Notes under the pieces: model-generated
What the model was told of the DNA's origin: nothing
The model's input: the letters and a program-made list of their open reading frames with translations, nothing else
The model's database searches: none
Position numbers and translations under genes: made by a program
Assembly (NCBI GenBank): GCA_022565595.1
Contig: JAIUML010000037.1
Span: 1 to 33,689 of the forward strand
Direction: 5' to 3'
Origin: Saccharospirillum sp.
Lineage (GTDB): Bacteria; Pseudomonadota; Gammaproteobacteria; Pseudomonadales; Natronospirillaceae
DNA length: 33,689 bases
Shown here: piece by piece, positions 1 through 8,731 of the stretch
Layout of the letters: the number at the start of each line of letters is the position of its first letter
How positions within the stretch are numbered: the first letter of the stretch is position 1

Positions 1-154
1 GCACAGCGCTCATCGCTCTCCCGCGGGCTTGGTGTCCCAGAGGGCTGTCGAGCTACTGTGCCGCAGTACAGAACAGAAATTGCCTTACTTCTGCCATCTC
101 TGTCCAGTCCTACCAAACATACAAGGGCTTAATCTTCCTCTCTCCGACAGCTGG

Positions 155-2362
155 CTAGAGCGCGTCCCATTGTGACTGCAGGTGTGCTCTCACCCGCTCT
201 GCTTCTGCGTCGTCATACCCCATGTGGGGTATGAACTGCAGCAGTTGCGGTATGGGGAAGCCGAGGGCTATGCCGTACATGGGGTGACTTTCCTTGAACG
301 CGAGTCTGTCGATTTCTGCTTGCAGGATGGGGGCTGTGCGGCTGTCGTTGAGCCAGTCCTGTACCGTGTCACCCATGGTTGGCAAGAGGCGAACTTCGGT
401 GTCGGATTCGATGTCGACCCAGAGCGTTTCGCGGATGTCGCGTGATGAGGTGCCGAGACGCAGTTCGAAACGGCCGCTCTCTTCAGCGAAGCGGTCAAGG
501 TGGGGTACGTAGTAGGCGAAGGCATGGGCGTCGAGTTGCAGCGTGACGATTTGGCTTTCACCGGGTTGCAGCAGGACTTTAGCAAAGGCCTTGAGTTCGT
601 GCTCTGGGCGTTTGTAAGTGCTTTGTTCGTCGTGGATGTACAACTGCACGACTTCGGCACCGGCGACATTGCCCGTGTTGGTGACCTTGCATTGCACCTG
701 GCGTTGATCGGGGTTGTAGCTGAGGCCTTCCAGTTTGAACTGGGTATAGCTGAGGCCGTGGCCGAAGGGGTATTGAACGGGCAGATGTTTGGTATCGTAG
801 TAGCGGTAGCCGGTGAACAGGCCTTCGTCGTAGGAGACGGTTTCTCGGGTTCCCGGGAAGGTTTCGAAGGTGGGGTTGTGCTCCAGCCTGATGGGAAAGC
901 TTTCGGTGAGTTTGCCACTGGGGCTGAGTTCACCGAACAACACCCTGGCCAGGGCTTCGCCGCCGCCTTCGCCTGGCAACCAGGCTTGCACGATGGCTGA
1001 GGCAAAGGGTTCGAACTGACGAGTCTCCAGTGCCGAGCCGCTGTGCAGTACGACGGTCAAATCCGGGTTGGCTTCTACCAGTGCGCGAATCAGGCGCAGG
1101 TGATCGGGCGCGAGCTTCATGTCGCTGCGATCAAAGCCTTCGCTTTCCATGGAATCTGTGGTGCCGGTGAGCAGGATGACTCGGTCGGCGTCTCGCGCTA
1201 CATCAACGGCGGCTTCCAGTTGCTCGGGGCTGACTCGGGTTTCGGTATAACCTTCAGCAAAGGTAACGTCGGCGCGCTGGCCAATGGCGGACAGGGCATC
1301 ACTGAGGCGCTTGGGTGTCATATGGGAACTGCCACCGCCCTGGAAGCGGGGGTTGCGACCAAAGTCACCGATGACGGCCAACTTCTGTTCGGCTTTCAGC
1401 GGCAAATGTTTTCCATCGTTCTTGAGCAGAACAATGGATTCTGCTGCCAGTTGTACGGCCAGTTCGTGGTGTTTGTCCCAATCTACGATGACGGTCTCTT
1501 TGTTATCCAGCACCTGCTTGATCAACGTCAGCACTCGCCCAGCGCGGTCGTTCAGAGCATCGTCTGTTAATTCGCCGGTCTCGTAAGCGGCGAGCAATTC
1601 GGCATCGCGCTCACCCGGGCCAGGCATTTCCAGATCCAGGCCATTGATGTGCGAAGCGGCTTTGTCTTTTACCGCTACCCAGTCGGACATGACCAGGCCA
1701 TCGAAGCGGAGCTGGTCGCGCAGTATACGTTGCAGCAAGTCAGGCGATTGGCAGGCGTGCACGCCGTTAACGGCGTTGTAGGCACCCATCACTGTCCAGG
1801 GTGGGTTTTCTCGCATGACCTTGGCGAAAGGTTCGACATACAATTCCTGAAGGGTGCGCTCATCTATCTGGGCATTGATCAGGAAACGGCGTGTCTCCTG
1901 TTCGTTGCCGGCAAAGTGTTTGAGGCAGGCACCGACCCCGCGTGATTGCAACCCTTTGACGAAGGCCGAGGCCATGGCGCCACTCAAGAAGGGGTCTTCC
2001 GAGAAGTATTCGAAGTTTCGACCGCCCAGAGGAGTGCGCTTGCCATTGACACCAGGACCCAACAACACGCCCACGTCCAGTGCCTGACACTCATCGCCAA
2101 TGGCAGCAGCGGCTTGTTCGAGCAGGGCCGGGTTCCAGCTTGCTGCCATGGCGGCTTCTACTGGAAAGACGGTTGCTGGCGCAGCAGAGCCATCCAGCGC
2201 CATGGAGCCGCTCAAGCGCACGCCATGAGGACCATCGGTGAGGGTAATGTCAGGTATGCCAAGGCGCGCAACACCGTGCATGTGCCAGGCATCCTTTCCG
2301 CACAACAGGCGGACTTTTTCTTCGGTGGTCAATTGTTCCAAAATGGCTTGAACATCAAACAC
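155..2362 (-). CDS. Glycoside hydrolase family 3 beta-glucosidase
   Basis: Predicted to release glucose or related sugars from beta-linked oligosaccharides by the retaining GH3 mechanism. The 735-residue product has the usual order: a TIM-barrel domain (about 1-290) with the KHFAGNEQE motif near 148-155 and the nucleophile motif VMSDW (Asp227), an alpha/beta sandwich domain (about 310-500) and a C-terminal fibronectin-III-like domain (about 570-660). There is no signal peptide, so it is probably cytoplasmic and acts on imported oligosaccharides. The start is GTG at 2362, supported by a GGAG six bases upstream; no ATG lies nearby. The exact substrate (cellobiose, xylobiose, other) cannot be read from the sequence. 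No sugar transporter or regulator lies beside it in the window. Confidence 0.93.
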   Translation of the reverse strand: MFDVQAILEQLTTEEKVRLLCGKDAWHMHGVARLGIPDITLTDGPHGVRLSGSMALDGSAAPATVFPVEAAMAASWNPALLEQAAAAIGDECQALDVGVLLGPGVNGKRTPLGGRNFEYFSEDPFLSGAMASAFVKGLQSRGVGACLKHFAGNEQETRRFLINAQIDERTLQELYVEPFAKVMRENPPWTVMGAYNAVNGVHACQSPDLLQRILRDQLRFDGLVMSDWVAVKDKAASHINGLDLEMPGPGERDAELLAAYETGELTDDALNDRAGRVLTLIKQVLDNKETVIVDWDKHHELAVQLAAESIVLLKNDGKHLPLKAEQKLAVIGDFGRNPRFQGGGSSHMTPKRLSDALSAIGQRADVTFAEGYTETRVSPEQLEAAVDVARDADRVILLTGTTDSMESEGFDRSDMKLAPDHLRLIRALVEANPDLTVVLHSGSALETRQFEPFASAIVQAWLPGEGGGEALARVLFGELSPSGKLTESFPIRLEHNPTFETFPGTRETVSYDEGLFTGYRYYDTKHLPVQYPFGHGLSYTQFKLEGLSYNPDQRQVQCKVTNTGNVAGAEVVQLYIHDEQSTYKRPEHELKAFAKVLLQPGESQIVTLQLDAHAFAYYVPHLDRFAEESGRFELRLGTSSRDIRETLWVDIESDTEVRLLPTMGDTVQDWLNDSRTAPILQAEIDRLAFKESHPMYGIALGFPIPQLLQFIPHMGYDDAEAERVRAHLQSQWDAL

Positions 2363-2424
2363 GGTACGCTCCAGACTGTAAAACCTGGACCCATTGTAAC
2401 CGGTTTCAGGTTGGTTTGTGTACT

Positions 2425-2739
2425 CTACTGGCCATGCAGACGCCGAGCGGCCATGTATTCAGGCATTTTGCCGATGTCGTTATAGCAGGGATCGCCGTCT
2501 TCCATACGGATGACCTGGTCACCGGGCACATAAGGAATGCTGCATTCGACTTCTTCAAGTGCGGTGTGCAGAAGATCAGCCATAAGTCTTTCGAGTGGCT
2601 GCCCATAAACATCCGCAAGAGCCAACAAACGCGTTTTATCAGCACGAGCCAAACTGATCGGGACAACCTCCAATTCGCGATCACGTTCGCGCTTGGCTTC
2701 CCATTGCTGTAACAATTCGCTGAACCGTGGGTTGGACAT
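2425..2739 (-). CDS. Small conserved protein of unknown function (pilin-assembly-annotated family)
   Basis: A 104-residue soluble protein with no membrane segment. The ATG at 2739 is preferred over an upstream in-frame start because a perfect AGGAGG lies just upstream. The N-terminus (FSELLQQWE) and the C-terminal pattern (IPYVPG followed by an acidic GDPCYNDIG segment) resemble a small family in Pseudomonas and relatives that is often labelled 'pilin assembly protein' or 'type 1 pili tip component'. That label is weak, and no pilus genes are near. The middle (LARADKTRLLALADVYG) looks helical. It sits 62 bases upstream of the GH3 gene on the same strand and could be co-transcribed with it. 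Function unknown. Confidence 0.75.
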   Translation of the reverse strand: MSNPRFSELLQQWEAKRERDRELEVVPISLARADKTRLLALADVYGQPLERLMADLLHTALEEVECSIPYVPGDQVIRMEDGDPCYNDIGKMPEYMAARRLHGQ

Positions 2740-2812
2740 GGCGGCCTCCTGTTGCCATAAAATGTCATAATAGAGTGTAGAAGCTCGTGCTCCATGCACA
2801 AACTTTTGATGC

Positions 2813-2852
2813 GGCTCTCTTCAAACATGCGCAATGCTGCTCGCTGAGAGCC
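2813..2852. repeat. Inverted repeat downstream of hutH
   Basis: GGCTCTC at 2813-2819 pairs perfectly with GAGAGCC at 2846-2852 across a 27-base loop. It lies between the end of hutH and the start of the small conserved gene. There is no T-run after either arm, so it is not a standard intrinsic terminator. It may still end or protect the hut transcript, or it may be chance. Confidence 0.3.
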
Positions 2853-2886
2853 GGCACAGAACCCGACTTCCTGGCGGGCTTGCAAA

Positions 2887-4410
2887 TCACCCGATAAAAG
2901 CCGGTGTCAGTTCGCTGAGCTGGCGCTGACGAATCAATTGTGCCGCACGGGCAATGTCTGGTGCGAAGTAGCGATCCTTGTCATAGAACGGTACTTCGTT
3001 CCTCAACACAGCCTTGGCTTGTTCCAGCGTTTCACTGCTGCGATTGGGGGACCGAAAGTCCAGACCCTGAGCCGCCGAGAGCCATTCGATGGCGAGTATG
3101 CCTTCGACGTTCTCGTAAATATCCGCCAGGCGCCGCCCGGCAAAGGTGGCCATGGAGACATGATCTTCCTGGTTGGCGGAGGTGGGCAGTGAATCGATGG
3201 AGGCCGGGTGCGCAAGCGTTTTGTTCTCGCTGGCCAGTGCCGCTGCGGTGACCTGAGCAATCATGAAGCCACTGTTGACACCGCCATTGTCGACCAGGAA
3301 GGGGGGCAGGCCGCTGAGGTTGCTGTCGATCAGCAGGGCCATGCGCCGTTCCGAGAGCGCACCAATTTCTGCCAGGGCGATGGCGAGCATGTCCGCTGCC
3401 ATGGCCACGGGTTCGGCGTGGAAGTTGCCGCCGGAGAGAATGTCATCCTCATCGGCAAAGACAAGTGGGTTGTCGGACACGCCGTTGGCTTCGGTCAGCA
3501 AAATGCCAGCCGCGTATTGCAGTTGTTGCAGGCAGGCGCCCATGACCTGGGGCTGGCAACGCAGGGAATAAGGGTCCTGCACTTTGGCGCAGTCTTCGTG
3601 GGTGTGCTGAATCTCCGATTCACCCAGGATGTCGCGGTAACGCTGCGCCATTTCGATCTGGGCGGCATGGCCGCGCACTTCATGGATGCGGGCATCGAAG
3701 GGTGTGCGCGAGCCCATGGCGGCGTCTACGGCCATGGCACCAACCAACGTAGCTGAGCGCAGAGCGTTCTCGGTGTCGAACAGGCCTTCGAGTGCGAAAG
3801 CCGTAGATGCCTGGGTGCCGTTGAGCAGGGCCAGGCCTTCTTTCGGGGCAAGCGTAACGGGCTCGATTCCGACGATTTGCAGGGCTTCCCGAGCGGGCAT
3901 TTTGCGGCCATCGATAAAGGCTTCTCCTTCTCCCAGCAATACGACGCTCATGTGCGCCAGAGGTGCCAGATCACCCGAGGCGCCGACAGAGCCTTTTTTC
4001 GGGATGGCCGGAATAACATTGCGGTTGACCAGATCCACCAGCTTTTGAATCACTTCAAGGCGGATGCCGGAGTAGCCGCGCGCCAGGGAGTTGATTTTCA
4101 GCACCATCAGCAGGCGAACAGTGGCTGGAGACATGAAGTCGCCGATACCGGCCGCGTGCGAGAGCACGATGCTGCGCTGCAGGTTTTCCAACTCTTCCGG
4201 GGCGATGCGGGTGTTGGCCAGCAAGCCAAAGCCGGTATTGATGCCGTAGACGGTGCGCCCTTCGGCGATGACACGCTCCACTGCCTTGGCGGCCCGGTGA
4301 ACGCCATCGAAACAACTCGGGTCCAGTTGCAGGTCGACCTTCTGATCGCGCACCAGGCGCAATTCCGACAGGCTCATCTGGCCGGGTTTGAGGATGAGTT
4401 GCACAGTCAT
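2887..4410 (-). CDS. hutH: Histidine ammonia-lyase
   Basis: Catalyses L-histidine to trans-urocanate plus ammonia, the first step of histidine degradation, in the cytoplasm. The 507-residue product has the normal family length. The ASG triad that forms the MIO electrophile is at 144-146 within [14 protein letters not shown], and the active-site tyrosine is in [10 protein letters not shown] (Tyr55). The ATG overlaps the hutU stop codon in an ATGA arrangement, and its GGAG ribosome site lies inside the end of hutU, so translation of the two genes is probably coupled. It is the last gene of the hutI-hutU-hutH operon. Confidence 0.97.
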   Translation of the reverse strand: MTVQLILKPGQMSLSELRLVRDQKVDLQLDPSCFDGVHRAAKAVERVIAEGRTVYGINTGFGLLANTRIAPEELENLQRSIVLSHAAGIGDFMSPATVRLLMVLKINSLARGYSGIRLEVIQKLVDLVNRNVIPAIPKKGSVGASGDLAPLAHMSVVLLGEGEAFIDGRKMPAREALQIVGIEPVTLAPKEGLALLNGTQASTAFALEGLFDTENALRSATLVGAMAVDAAMGSRTPFDARIHEVRGHAAQIEMAQRYRDILGESEIQHTHEDCAKVQDPYSLRCQPQVMGACLQQLQYAAGILLTEANGVSDNPLVFADEDDILSGGNFHAEPVAMAADMLAIALAEIGALSERRMALLIDSNLSGLPPFLVDNGGVNSGFMIAQVTAAALASENKTLAHPASIDSLPTSANQEDHVSMATFAGRRLADIYENVEGILAIEWLSAAQGLDFRSPNRSSETLEQAKAVLRNEVPFYDKDRYFAPDIARAAQLIRQRQLSELTPAFIG

Positions 4411-6107
4411 TTGTTTTCTCCACTTTGAGTCACGCTGCCCTGGATCATCGGCAGGTCGAGGTTGTTTTCCAGAGCACAGTCGATGGCAATATCATAGCCT
4501 GCATCGGCGTGCCGCATCACACCCGTTGCCGGGTCGTTGTGCAGAACTCGGCCAATGCGTTTGGCGGCAGCTTCGGTGCCATCACATACTATGACCACGC
4601 CAGAGTGCTGGCTGAAGCCCATACCCACGCCGCCGCCATGGTGCAGGCTGACCCAGGTAGCGCCTCCGGCGGTGTTGAGCAGAGCATTGAGCAGCGGCCA
4701 GTCAGAAACGGCGTCAGAACCATCCTGCATGGCTTCGGTTTCGCGGTTAGGCGAGGCGACCGAGCCGGAGTCAAGATGGTCGCGGCCGATCACGACTGGG
4801 GCCTTGAGTTCGCCGGTGCGCACCATTTCGTTGAAGGCGAGGCCCAGCCTGGCGCGATCTTTCAGGCCGACCCAGCAGATGCGGGCCGGCATGCCCTGGA
4901 AGCTGATGCGTTCGCGTGCCATATCCAGCCAGTTGTGCAAGTGGGGGTGGTCGGGCAGCAGTTCCTTGACCCTGGCGTCGGTCTTGTAGATGTCTTCCGG
5001 GTCGCCACTCAAGGCTGCCCAGCGGAAGGGACCAACCCCCTGGCAGAACAGAGGGCGAATATAGGCTGGCACGAAACCGGGGAAGTCGAAGGCGTTGTCG
5101 ACGCCCATGTCCTGGGCCATCTGGCGGATGTTGTTGCCGTAGTCGAAGGTGGGAATGCCCTGTGCCTTGAAGGCGAGCATGGCACGAACGTGATCGACCA
5201 TGGAGAGCTTGGCGGAGCGCACGACGGCTTCGGGTTCGATTTCGCCTTTGGTGACATATTCGTCCCAGGTCCAACCTTTTGGCAGGTAGCCGTGCAGGGG
5301 GTCATGGGCGCTGGTCTGGTCGGTGACCATGTCGGGGCGAACGCCGCGTTTGACCAGTTCGGGCAGGACGTCGGCTGCGTTGGCGCAGAGGCCGATGGAG
5401 ACGGCTTTGCCTTCGCTGGTGTAGCGATCGATGCGGGCCAGGGCGTCGTCGATGTCGCTGGCCTGTTCGTCGAGGTAGCGGGTGCGCAGGCGGAAATCGA
5501 TGCGGCTTTGTTGGCATTCGATGTTGAGTGAGCAGGCGCCGGCCATGCTGGCGGCCAGTGGCTGGGCGCCACCCATGCCGCCGAGGCCAGCAGTAAGAAT
5601 CCAGCGGCCTTTGAGGTTGCCGTCGTAGTGTTGGCGGCCGGCTTCGACAAAGGTTTCGTAGGTGCCCTGGACGATGCCCTGGGAGCCAATATAAATCCAG
5701 GACCCGGCGGTCATCTGGCCGTACATCATGAGGCCTTTTTTATCGAGTTCGTTGAAGTGTTCCCAGTTGGCCCAGTGCGGTACGAGGTTGGAGTTGGCGA
5801 TGAGGACGCGGGGGGCGTCGGCGTGGGTTTTGAAAACACCGACGGGTTTGCCGCTTTGCACCAGCAGGGTTTCGTCGTCTTCGAGACGTTGCAGGGTTTC
5901 GACGATTTTGTCGTAGCAGGCCCAGTTCCGGGCGGCGCGGCCGATGCCGCCGTAAACCACAAGTGATTGTGGGTTTTCGGCGACTTCAGGGTCAAGGTTG
6001 TTCATCAGCATGCGCAGGGGGGCTTCGGTAAGCCAGCTTTTGGCGGTCAGCTTTGTGCCAGTGGCGGCTTTGATGACTCGGCTTGTGTCGGTTCTGTTGT
6101 CGTTCAT
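4407..6107 (-). CDS. hutU: Urocanate hydratase
   Basis: Converts urocanate to 4-imidazolone-5-propionate using tightly bound NAD+. The product is 566 residues counted from the ATG at 6107. The NAD-binding glycine-rich segment [10 protein letters not shown] is at 174-183, and the cysteine of ARICW (Cys411) matches the catalytic Cys410 of the Pseudomonas putida enzyme. The open frame continues upstream to 6278, but that part translates a palindromic intergenic repeat and is not protein-like, so I start at MNDNRTD. hutU lies 195 bases downstream of hutI, with repeat copy A in the gap, and overlaps hutH by four bases. Confidence 0.96.
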   Translation of the reverse strand: MNDNRTDTSRVIKAATGTKLTAKSWLTEAPLRMLMNNLDPEVAENPQSLVVYGGIGRAARNWACYDKIVETLQRLEDDETLLVQSGKPVGVFKTHADAPRVLIANSNLVPHWANWEHFNELDKKGLMMYGQMTAGSWIYIGSQGIVQGTYETFVEAGRQHYDGNLKGRWILTAGLGGMGGAQPLAASMAGACSLNIECQQSRIDFRLRTRYLDEQASDIDDALARIDRYTSEGKAVSIGLCANAADVLPELVKRGVRPDMVTDQTSAHDPLHGYLPKGWTWDEYVTKGEIEPEAVVRSAKLSMVDHVRAMLAFKAQGIPTFDYGNNIRQMAQDMGVDNAFDFPGFVPAYIRPLFCQGVGPFRWAALSGDPEDIYKTDARVKELLPDHPHLHNWLDMARERISFQGMPARICWVGLKDRARLGLAFNEMVRTGELKAPVVIGRDHLDSGSVASPNRETEAMQDGSDAVSDWPLLNALLNTAGGATWVSLHHGGGVGMGFSQHSGVVIVCDGTEAAAKRIGRVLHNDPATGVMRHADAGYDIAIDCALENNLDLPMIQGSVTQSGENK

Positions 6108-6133
6108 CTTGGTTACCTTATTTGTCGGTCTTG

Positions 6134-6172
6134 ATTTTTTTTCGGTGGTCCGAGTTTTTTGGCGGTGGTCCG
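6134..6172. repeat. Short imperfect tandem repeat beside repeat copy A
   Basis: Two adjacent units of about 20 bases each carry a run of T followed by GGTGGTCCG: the first around 6134-6152 and the second around 6155-6172. It lies between the hutU start and the 108-bp palindromic element. No function is apparent. Confidence 0.5.
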
Positions 6173-6174
6173 CA

Positions 6175-6282
6175 CCGGGTAGGGGTAAGCCCCTGGAAGG
6201 GACGCCATGAACCCATCCCTGGGGGCTCGGCTGTCCACATCCTTGTGGACAGACGCCCTTCCAGGGGCTTACCCGCACCCGG
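6175..6282. repeat. 108-bp structured palindromic repeat, copy A
   Basis: The outer stem is GGGTAAGCCCCTGGAAGGG at 6183-6201 paired perfectly with 6256-6274. It extends after a 2-by-2 internal loop by CCGGGT (6175-6180) with ACCCGG (6277-6282). Inside is a 27-base core at 6203-6229 beginning CGCCATGAACCCATCC, then a perfect 9-bp hairpin, CTGTCCACA at 6231-6239 with TGTGGACAG at 6244-6252 and loop TCCT. The same element with different stems occurs at 15969-16076 in the same orientation. It sits in the hutI-hutU gap, so it is transcribed within the hut operon. Confidence 0.85.
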
Positions 6283-6302
6283 CGCTGGTCAATTGCGATT
6301 AC

Positions 6303-7562
6303 TCACATTTCAAATAAATGTCCACTACCCCCTTGTGAGTTGTGCGTTATTTGGCCTTTATAAACTCGCTGCCTTAACCGATTCGGCTGAATGCTGTAAG
6401 CCAGTTCTGCCGGGTGTTCGACTTGCCAATGGCAGAAGGTGGCGGTTCGGCCTTCGGCGAGGGTGCCGTGGGTGTAGTGGATGCCCAGGGCCCTGGCGGC
6501 GTTGCTGGTGACGCCTTGCAGAGCCTCCGTGGGTGTGAGCCGGAACAGGGTGCAGGCCATGTTGAGCATCAGGGTGAGCTGGAATATGGGCGATGAGCCG
6601 GGGTTGGCGTCGGTGGCTATGGCCATGGGGATGCCGGCTTTTCTTAGTTGTTCGATCGGTGGCACTTTGGTGTCGCGCAGGGTGTAGAAGGCGCCGGGTA
6701 ATAGGGTGGCGACGGTGCCGGAGTCTTTGATGGCTTCTATGCCGGTGTCGTCAAGCCATTCTATGTGGTCAACGGAGAGTGCCTGGTAGCGGGCGCAGAG
6801 TTCGCTGCCGTGTTGGTTGGACAGTTGTTCGACGTGGCCTTTTACCGACAGGCCGAGTTTTTGTGCGGCCTGAAATACTCGTTCGCATTGGGCGGTGGTG
6901 AAGGCGATGTTTTCGCAGAAGACGTCGACGGCGTCGGCCAGTTGCTCTGCGGCGATGGCCGGTAGCATGTGCTCACATACTTCGGTGATGTAGTCGTCTG
7001 CCCTGCCCTTGTATTCTGGCGGCAGGGCGTGTGCGCCTAGAAAGGTGGTGACTATGTCGACTGGCAGTTCGCTCCCGAGTCTGCGGGCGACTCTGAGCAT
7101 TTTGCGTTCGTGTCCGAGGCTGAGGCCGTAGCCGGATTTGATTTCGACGGTGGTGACGCCGTCTGCGATCAGGGCTTCGAGCCTGGGTTTGGCGCTGGCG
7201 AAGAGTTCGTCTTCTGTGGCAGCGCGAGTGGCGTTGACGGTGCTGAGAATGCCGCCGCCCTGAGCGGCGATGTCGGCGTAGCTGACGCCTTCGAGCCGTT
7301 GTTCAAATTCATTGGCACGGTTGCCGCCGAAGACGAGGTGGGTGTGGCAATCGATCAGGCCAGGGGTTATGACGCCGCCCTGCCCTGCGATGGATCCGTC
7401 CTCCAGCCATTGGGTGGGCACTTGCTCACTGGGGAGCAGGCGTTCGATGCGGCCTTCGTTCATCACCACTGTCATTGGGGTGTCGTGGGTTCGGGCACCA
7501 TCGAACAGGGTGACCTGATGCCAGAGTTGCCGCTGACCGGATGCCTTGGTGGTATGACTCAT
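6303..7562 (-). CDS. hutI: Imidazolonepropionase
   Basis: Hydrolyses 4-imidazolone-5-propionate to N-formimidoyl-L-glutamate, the third step of histidine degradation. It is a 419-residue amidohydrolase-fold enzyme. The metal motif is DCHTHLVF (His73 and His75). Further ligand-bearing segments are GHVEQLSN and the aspartate of [10 protein letters not shown]. The ATG at 7562 is preceded by a GAGG-type ribosome site. It is the first gene of the minus-strand hutIUH operon, and the HutC-type operators lie directly upstream. Confidence 0.96.
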   Translation of the reverse strand: MSHTTKASGQRQLWHQVTLFDGARTHDTPMTVVMNEGRIERLLPSEQVPTQWLEDGSIAGQGGVITPGLIDCHTHLVFGGNRANEFEQRLEGVSYADIAAQGGGILSTVNATRAATEDELFASAKPRLEALIADGVTTVEIKSGYGLSLGHERKMLRVARRLGSELPVDIVTTFLGAHALPPEYKGRADDYITEVCEHMLPAIAAEQLADAVDVFCENIAFTTAQCERVFQAAQKLGLSVKGHVEQLSNQHGSELCARYQALSVDHIEWLDDTGIEAIKDSGTVATLLPGAFYTLRDTKVPPIEQLRKAGIPMAIATDANPGSSPIFQLTLMLNMACTLFRLTPTEALQGVTSNAARALGIHYTHGTLAEGRTATFCHWQVEHPAELAYSIQPNRLRQRVYKGQITHNSQGGSGHLFEM

Positions 7563-7582
7563 CGTCTGACCCTCGCCTTATT

Positions 7583-7592
7583 TGTATATACA
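7583..7592. promoter_or_regulatory. HutC-type operator 1 at the hutI promoter
   Basis: A perfect 10-base palindrome, TGTATATACA, lies about 20 bases upstream of the hutI start. A minus-strand TTGACT (7618-7613) lies 20 bases further upstream, so the palindrome falls in or just after the expected -10 region. Known HutC repressors bind TGTA-type palindromes and are released by urocanate. Repression by blocking RNA polymerase fits this placement. Confidence 0.65.
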
Positions 7593-7696
7593 TTTAATCG
7601 AAAGCGAGGAAAAGTCAACATCTGGAATGTAAAAAGGTGTTTTACTTTGCCCATCTATTCGAGCTAACGTCGATAAGACGCTTCAATTCAAGCTAT

Positions 7697-7706
7697 TGTA
7701 TATACA
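7697..7706. promoter_or_regulatory. HutC-type operator 2
   Basis: A second exact copy of TGTATATACA lies in the hutC-hutI gap, its centre 114 bases from operator 1 and about 30 bases past the hutC stop. Two identical 10-base palindromes in one 174-base gap are unlikely by chance. It may allow DNA looping or cooperative HutC binding. Confidence 0.55.
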
Positions 7707-7736
7707 TATGTTGAGCAAGGGTTAACCGCATGGACC

Positions 7737-8447
7737 TTATTTCGAAAGGGTTGTACGCAGTTTGTAGCGATCACCCGGGTGCAGCAGGCGGGCGTAGCTG
7801 ATGAGGTGTTCGCCGGACCAGGTGCGTCGGGTCATGCACAGGCAGGGTTGGCTGGTGTTGGTATCGAGCCATTGGGCGGTCTGGGCGTCCGGCAGCAGGG
7901 CTTCGACGACGTGTTCGAGGTCGGTGATGGGGCAACGGGCGACGAGTATTTCGTTCGGGGTGTGCTGGCTGAAGTCGGTGTCGAGGTAGTCCGGTACCCA
8001 TTTCGGGTTGACGTAACGGTCTTCGAGTTGGATGGGGCGGCCGTTGTCAAAGTGAATCAGAACGCTGTGGAAGACCTCGGCACCCATGCGCACGCCGAGC
8101 TTGAGGGCGGTTTCATCATCAGCGGCAATGGCTTCGCAGCGCACCACTTCGTTGTGATAGTCGTGCCCTCGTTGGCGCACTTCGTCGGCTATGTTGTTGA
8201 CTTCGGTCAGGGGAGATTCGGCTTTGCGGTCGGTGACAAAGGTACCCAGTCCGACCTGACGGATCAGGTAACCCTCCTGCACCAGATCGCGGATGGCCTT
8301 GTTGGCGGTCATCCGGCTGACGCTGAATTGCACCGCGAGCTTTTCTTCTGGCGGAATCTGGTGATCCGGCTGAAACTCGCCGGATTCGATGCGTTCAAGC
8401 AGGTACTGCTTGATGCGCTGGTATTGGGGTGGGGCTTTGACGGTCAG
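7737..8447 (-). CDS. hutC: HutC, GntR-family histidine utilisation repressor
   Basis: Transcriptional repressor of the hut genes; urocanate is the known inducer in this family. It has an N-terminal GntR winged helix (about residues 8-75 from this start), including the typical IPPEEKLAVQFSVSRMTANKAIRDL helix-turn-helix stretch split over two helices, then a UTRA ligand-binding domain to the C-terminus. No ATG is available. I place the start at CTG 8447 because GAGGAG lies seven bases upstream and the resulting N-terminus fits the family. In-frame TTG codons at 8507 (256 residues) and 8471 lack a ribosome site. A -10-like GATAAT at 8522-8517 would put the transcript start almost on the 8507 codon. 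Confidence 0.9.
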   Translation of the reverse strand: MTVKAPPQYQRIKQYLLERIESGEFQPDHQIPPEEKLAVQFSVSRMTANKAIRDLVQEGYLIRQVGLGTFVTDRKAESPLTEVNNIADEVRQRGHDYHNEVVRCEAIAADDETALKLGVRMGAEVFHSVLIHFDNGRPIQLEDRYVNPKWVPDYLDTDFSQHTPNEILVARCPITDLEHVVEALLPDAQTAQWLDTNTSQPCLCMTRRTWSGEHLISYARLLHPGDRYKLRTTLSK

Positions 8448-8562
8448 AACGAAACTCCTCGACAGACACAACTGAGCGACGAAATCTACTTTACAGCATT
8501 CGGACAAACTGTTGTCATTATCAATGTCCGATCAAAAACATTGTTTCTGGGTGACCATTGAT

Positions 8563-8672
8563 GTGGTGCACGGATGCACCACGGGATTCAGGCTCGCAAG
8601 TGCCAGAATCTGCGAGCCAGGAAAAACCACGCTTTTCCTGAGCGACTCCGCGAAACGACAGGATGTCGTTTC
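8563..8672. repeat. Cluster of three perfect hairpins between hutC and hutG
   Basis: Hairpin 1: GTGGTGCA (8563-8570) with TGCACCAC (8575-8582), loop CGGA. Hairpin 2: GGCTCGCA (8591-8598) with TGCGAGCC (8611-8618), 12-base loop. Hairpin 3: GAAACGACA (8652-8660) with TGTCGTTTC (8664-8672), loop GGA. All arms are perfectly complementary and none is followed by a T-run. The cluster fills the divergent hutC-hutG region and resembles REP-like extragenic elements. Confidence 0.7.
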
Positions 8673-8731
8673 AGGATGGTGATGAGATAGTGTAAACGAA
8701 ATCAGCCCCCAACAGCACAGGTGAACAAACA

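Noticed and set aside
2406-2885. 159-codon minus-strand frame overlapping the small conserved gene
   Set aside because: The alternative frame has an AGGAGG ribosome site and a family-like protein; this one is Cys- and Arg-rich with no features.
4425-5531. Long plus-strand open frame antisense to hutU
   Set aside because: It is a high-GC shadow of hutU, whose motifs and length are clear. The antisense product has no recognisable domain and no ribosome site.
6108-6278. N-terminal extension of hutU
   Set aside because: It is a translation of the 108-bp palindromic repeat; the family start with MNDNRTD at 6107 is sufficient.
8563-8672. HutC operators near hutG
   Set aside because: None of the hairpins resembles the TGTATATACA palindrome found upstream of hutI.
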